Assembly: GCF_000377405.1 (NCBI RefSeq)
Contig: NZ_KB905022.1
Location: 62,001 to 126,000, forward strand
From: Thioalkalivibrio sp. ALE31
GTDB taxonomy: Bacteria > Pseudomonadota > Gammaproteobacteria > Ectothiorhodospirales > Ectothiorhodospiraceae
DNA: 64,000 bases
Reading direction: 5' to 3'
The notes below the pieces were generated by a model. It searched no databases. It saw nothing but the letters and a program-made list of their open reading frames with translations, and had not been told where the DNA came from. Shown here piece after piece: positions 61,123 to 64,000 of the stretch (position 1 is its first letter; each line of letters opens with the position of its first letter). The position numbers and the translations under genes were made by a program.

Positions 61123-62339
61123 GCGATTTCCTCCACCTGGCGCATGGCATCGGAGGCTGCCTTGCCTGCGGTGAGTTCGCCGGAGAAGGCTTTTTGCAGG
61201 AGGGATTGCTTGAGTTCGTTTAAGGAGGACAGCTTGCTCTCGAAGAGTTTCTCCAACCTTACGACCTGCCCATGCAAATCATCGAACGACTCTACCGCGC
61301 GCTCCTGTTCCCGAATTGGCGGTAATGGCACAGCAAACCGAGCGATATCCTCTTTGCTAAATCCGGCCTGCGCTGATCGGCTCGCAACCGAGGCGAGTGG
61401 CTGCTGAAAGAGGTTTGACAACAAGTAATAATAGAAATAGCGCTTGTTCAGTCGTTCTTTATTTGGCGTGGCCTTGATTAAGGCGACGTTGTACGCGCCA
61501 CCCTTCCCAGTATGTATTTGGCCTACAGAGGCACCATATCTACCTATCATTATGTCGGATGGTTCACAGAGCCTGTTCTTCCGGGACACAGGGATAAACA
61601 CGGCCTTCTCGTCGCTCTTGAAATCACGGATTTGAAGAAGGCGAACGTATCCATCTCTGGGCTCTCGCAGGAAAACTGACTTTGGCGGCTGAGATCCGCC
61701 TTGGAAATCTGCAACCCGATGTAGTTCGGTTAATTCATACTTGTTCGCATACCCCCCGATTACCGAATTCAGGTAGCTCTCAAACAACTCGCGGGCATTG
61801 GCGAGGTTCTTTTCGGTGTTGGCGACCGCGGTGGCGATTCCCGCGAAGGCTTCATCGAGGATGGCGACGATGCGCTTTTGTTCAGAGAGAGGTGGGAGCG
61901 GAACCTCCACTTTCTTGAGCTTTCCTGCGGAGAGTTCTTTGAATGTCGTCCCGGAGCCTAAGTCGTTGAGCAGGTTTACGCTGCCATACAGGAAATAGTA
62001 GAGGTACTTGTAGTGAGCCTCTCCTCGCGGGATCAAGCCCCGGCATCCTTGGTTGAATGCCATTCGCTCTGCGTTGATGACCAAGTGTCCAATGGGCGCC
62101 CGAGTAGATAGAATCACCGAGTTTCTCGGCAAAAGTGAAGCAGAGCTATTCTTTAGCCCCGCATCAGTTAGACACCGGCGACTGGATTCAATGTAGGGAC
62201 TCTCAAGTCCTCCCATCTCAGCCGGCGTTATCCAAAAATGTTCGCCACCCCAGTATTCAGGCACCTTGGTCTTGGGTGTGCCGCCATTTACCACCTGAGC
62301 AACGTCTTCAAGTTTGGCAACCTTCCACCCCTCCCTCAT
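61119..62339 (-). CDS. hsdS: Type I restriction enzyme specificity subunit (HsdS)
   Basis: A 406-aa protein with two target-recognition domains. The first starts GWKVAKLEDVAQVVNGGTPK; the second begins near YELTELHRVADFQGGSQPPK (about residue 210). Between and after them are the conserved coiled-coil spacers (LPPLSEQKRIVAILDEAFAG and LPPIREQERAVESFDDLHGQ). It determines the DNA sequence recognised by the methylase and nuclease. Overlaps hsdM by four bases upstream and rhuM/fic by four downstream. The recognised sequence cannot be read from the protein. Confidence 0.95.
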   Translation of the reverse strand: MREGWKVAKLEDVAQVVNGGTPKTKVPEYWGGEHFWITPAEMGGLESPYIESSRRCLTDAGLKNSSASLLPRNSVILSTRAPIGHLVINAERMAFNQGCRGLIPRGEAHYKYLYYFLYGSVNLLNDLGSGTTFKELSAGKLKKVEVPLPPLSEQKRIVAILDEAFAGIATAVANTEKNLANARELFESYLNSVIGGYANKYELTELHRVADFQGGSQPPKSVFLREPRDGYVRLLQIRDFKSDEKAVFIPVSRKNRLCEPSDIMIGRYGASVGQIHTGKGGAYNVALIKATPNKERLNKRYFYYYLLSNLFQQPLASVASRSAQAGFSKEDIARFAVPLPPIREQERAVESFDDLHGQVVRLEKLFESKLSSLNELKQSLLQKAFSGELTAGKAASDAMRQVEEIA

Positions 62340-63811
62340 AACATCCCCCGAATCCCTTCCAGGATCTCCTCGCTCTCCCGGTCCAGCGTCTCGATCTCAT
62401 TGATGATGACTTCGGGGTCGCGCAGTGGCTCGGCTTCGGCCTTGTTCGGGTTCTTCACCGACAGATCGACGGTGTCCGGGTCGATCTCGTTGATGTCCAC
62501 CGTCCAGGAATTGTCGGAATCCTCGAATCCGGCCTGGCGGGCGACGAAGTCCTTCAGGTCATCGTCATTGAGCGGGTTGGTCTTGCCCAGGCTGCGGCCG
62601 GGGTCGAGCTGGTAGTACCAGATCTTGCGGGTCGGGGCGCCCTTCTCGAAGAAGAGCACCACGGTCTTCACACCGGCGCCCAGAAAGGTGCCGCCGGGGC
62701 AGTCGAGGATGGTGTGCAGGTTGCAGCTCTCCAGCAGCTCCTTGCGCAGCGCGCGCGAGGCGTTGTCGCTGTTGGACAGGAAGGTGTTCTTGATGACGAC
62801 GGCGGCGCGGCCACCGGCCTTCAGGTACTTGATGAAGTGCTGCAGGAACAGGAAGGCGGTCTCGCCGGTCTTGATGGGGAAGTTCTGCTGGACCTCCTTG
62901 CGCTCCTTGCCGCCGAAGGGCGGGTTGGCCAGGATCACGTCGAAGCGGTCCTTCTCCTGGATGTCGCTCAGGTTCTCGGTCAGGCTGTTGCTGTGGACGA
63001 CGTTGGGCGCCTCGATGCCGTGCAGGATCATGTTCATGATCCCGATGACATAGGGCAGGCTCTTCTTCTCCTTGGCGTAGAAGGTGCGGGTCTGGAGGGT
63101 ATCCAGGTCGCTGGTGGAGAGATGGCTGCCGTCGCCCTGGCCGTCCGGCCCATATCGAAGGTAGTCGTGCGCCTCGCACAGGAAGCCCGCTGATCCGGCG
63201 GCGGCGTCGTAGATGCGCTCGCCGATGCGCGGCTTCACCACCTGGATCATCGCGCGGATCAACGGGCGCGGGGTGTAGTACTCCCCGCCGTTGCGCCCCG
63301 CGTTGCCCATGTTGCGGATCTTCGCCTCGTACAGATGGGAGAGCTCGTGCTTCTCCTTCTGCGAGCGGAAGCTCAGGCCGTCGATCAGCTCCAGCGCATC
63401 GCGCAGGCTGTAGCCGCTGGAGAACTTGTTCCGGATCTCGCTGAAGATCTCCCCGATCTTGTACTCGAGGGTGTCCGGCCCCGTCGCGCGCGTGCGGAAG
63501 CCCTGGAGATACGGAAACAGATCGTCGTTGACGAAGGCGATCAGATCCGCGCCCGTCAGCGCCTCGTCATGGTCGAACGCGCCATCGGCCGTCTTCGGCG
63601 CAGCCCACGCCGACCAGCGATACGGCTCATCGATGATGTTCCGGTAGGACTTGCCCACCAGCTCCGCCTCCTGCGCGCGCTCGTACTCCAGATCATCCAG
63701 ATACTTGAGGAACAGCATCCACGACGTCTGCTCCGTGTAGTCCAGCTCCGTGGCGCAGCCGGCCTCTTTCCAGAGCACATCATCGATATTGCGGAAGGTT
63801 TGCTCGAACAT
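62336..63811 (-). CDS. hsdM: Type I restriction-modification methyltransferase (HsdM)
   Basis: A 491-aa N6-adenine methyltransferase. It has the HsdM N-terminal domain (FRNIDDVLWKEAGCATELDY), the SAM-binding region (IYDAAAGSAGFLCEAHDYLR) and the catalytic DVILANPPFGGKER (NPPF). It methylates the target site and assembles with HsdS and HsdR. The ATG at 63811 is preceded by AGGAGA. It is the first gene of the four-gene operon, and the promoter should lie in the ~95 bp before it. Confidence 0.97.
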   Translation of the reverse strand: MFEQTFRNIDDVLWKEAGCATELDYTEQTSWMLFLKYLDDLEYERAQEAELVGKSYRNIIDEPYRWSAWAAPKTADGAFDHDEALTGADLIAFVNDDLFPYLQGFRTRATGPDTLEYKIGEIFSEIRNKFSSGYSLRDALELIDGLSFRSQKEKHELSHLYEAKIRNMGNAGRNGGEYYTPRPLIRAMIQVVKPRIGERIYDAAAGSAGFLCEAHDYLRYGPDGQGDGSHLSTSDLDTLQTRTFYAKEKKSLPYVIGIMNMILHGIEAPNVVHSNSLTENLSDIQEKDRFDVILANPPFGGKERKEVQQNFPIKTGETAFLFLQHFIKYLKAGGRAAVVIKNTFLSNSDNASRALRKELLESCNLHTILDCPGGTFLGAGVKTVVLFFEKGAPTRKIWYYQLDPGRSLGKTNPLNDDDLKDFVARQAGFEDSDNSWTVDINEIDPDTVDLSVKNPNKAEAEPLRDPEVIINEIETLDRESEEILEGIRGML

Positions 63812-63905
63812 TCAGTCACCCGTTCTCCTTGGACGCCGCATTATCCCTTCGCGCGCAGGTCAGGAGAAAGGTGGGCGCCACTTCCCTGGCATACTTCCTG
63901 CGGTG

Positions 63906-64000
63906 CTAAGCAGCAGGTTGCCCCCTGTCGCCAGGCCCATCGAACCGCACCGGGCGCACGGTGTCCAGCACCACACGCTTGCGTGCACACCAGAGGTCGT
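63906..64000 (-). CDS. higA: HigA family antitoxin, copy 3 (C-terminal part; 5' end outside window)
   Basis: The minus-strand frame entering from the window's right edge ends DLWCARKRVVLDTVRP, then GQPAA and stop. It matches the HigA C-termini at 51830 and 52416 (about 21 of the last 30 residues). Only the last ~31 codons are inside the window. It has the same orientation as the other two, so the 52.7-63.9 kb region is bracketed by direct repeats of higA. Confidence 0.8.
   Translation of the reverse strand, partial: DLWCARKRVVLDTVRPVRFDGPGDRGQPAA

Overview
The window looks like chromosome of a high-GC, sulfur-oxidising gammaproteobacterium, most like Thioalkalivibrio and relatives (Ectothiorhodospiraceae). 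This is inferred from gene content: a molybdenum sulfite dehydrogenase with its own cytochrome c, a flavocytochrome c sulfide dehydrogenase, five secreted DsrE-like proteins, three rhodanese-domain proteins and gammaproteobacterial housekeeping genes. No tRNA, rRNA or CRISPR array was seen.

Layout. 0-7.6 kb: end of an Mg2+ transporter (mgtE), a small outer-membrane protein, ispG, an uncharacterised two-gene membrane operon, a retropepsin-like protein with an altered active site, and a UMF1 transporter. 7.9-16.9 kb: an RND pump with its adaptor, a PCu(A)C copper chaperone, a lipoprotein peptidyl-prolyl isomerase, YciI, YciO and YdgA-like proteins. 17-20 kb: trpS-scpA-scpB and a periplasmic FKBP-rhodanese fusion. 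20.9-22.6 kb: the sulfite dehydrogenase pair. 22.7-28 kb: rlmL, a NodIJ-like ABC exporter and two DsrE paralogues. 28-40.5 kb: a broken EamA transporter, a beta-hydroxyacid dehydrogenase, an Nramp-like transporter, two diguanylate cyclases, a rhodanese/metallo-beta-lactamase-fold protein, a TetR-DsrE-DsrE cluster and a DrrAB-like exporter. 40.7-51.5 kb: an ethylbenzene-dehydrogenase-like haem protein, a fifth DsrE, a chemoreceptor, a rhodanese, a cupin, an OsmC/GlxA divergent pair and a Sel1 protein. 51.8-64 kb: accessory region with three higA antitoxin copies, fccAB, a GmrSD-type nuclease and a type I restriction system (hsdM-hsdS-rhuM/fic-hsdR).

Functional links. Sulfide oxidation (fccAB) and sulfite oxidation (sorAB-like) would feed electrons to c-type cytochromes. 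The DsrE and rhodanese proteins are plausible periplasmic sulfane-sulfur or thiol handlers. The 52-64 kb block mixes defence genes with fccAB.

The most striking non-coding feature is a family of four non-autonomous elements of 268 or 282 bp (12490, 14609, 28489, 33205). They have long terminal inverted repeats, TA target duplications and two internal hairpin arms. One copy has split an EamA transporter gene, and removing the element plus one TA restores the reading frame exactly. Within each copy the two terminal repeats match each other even where the copies differ, and an internal arm shows a compensated change, so pairing seems to be maintained. Two solitary ends of the same element, two long CACGAAG-type inverted repeats, three GTCATCGCGAG-type repeats and several REP-like palindromes are also present.
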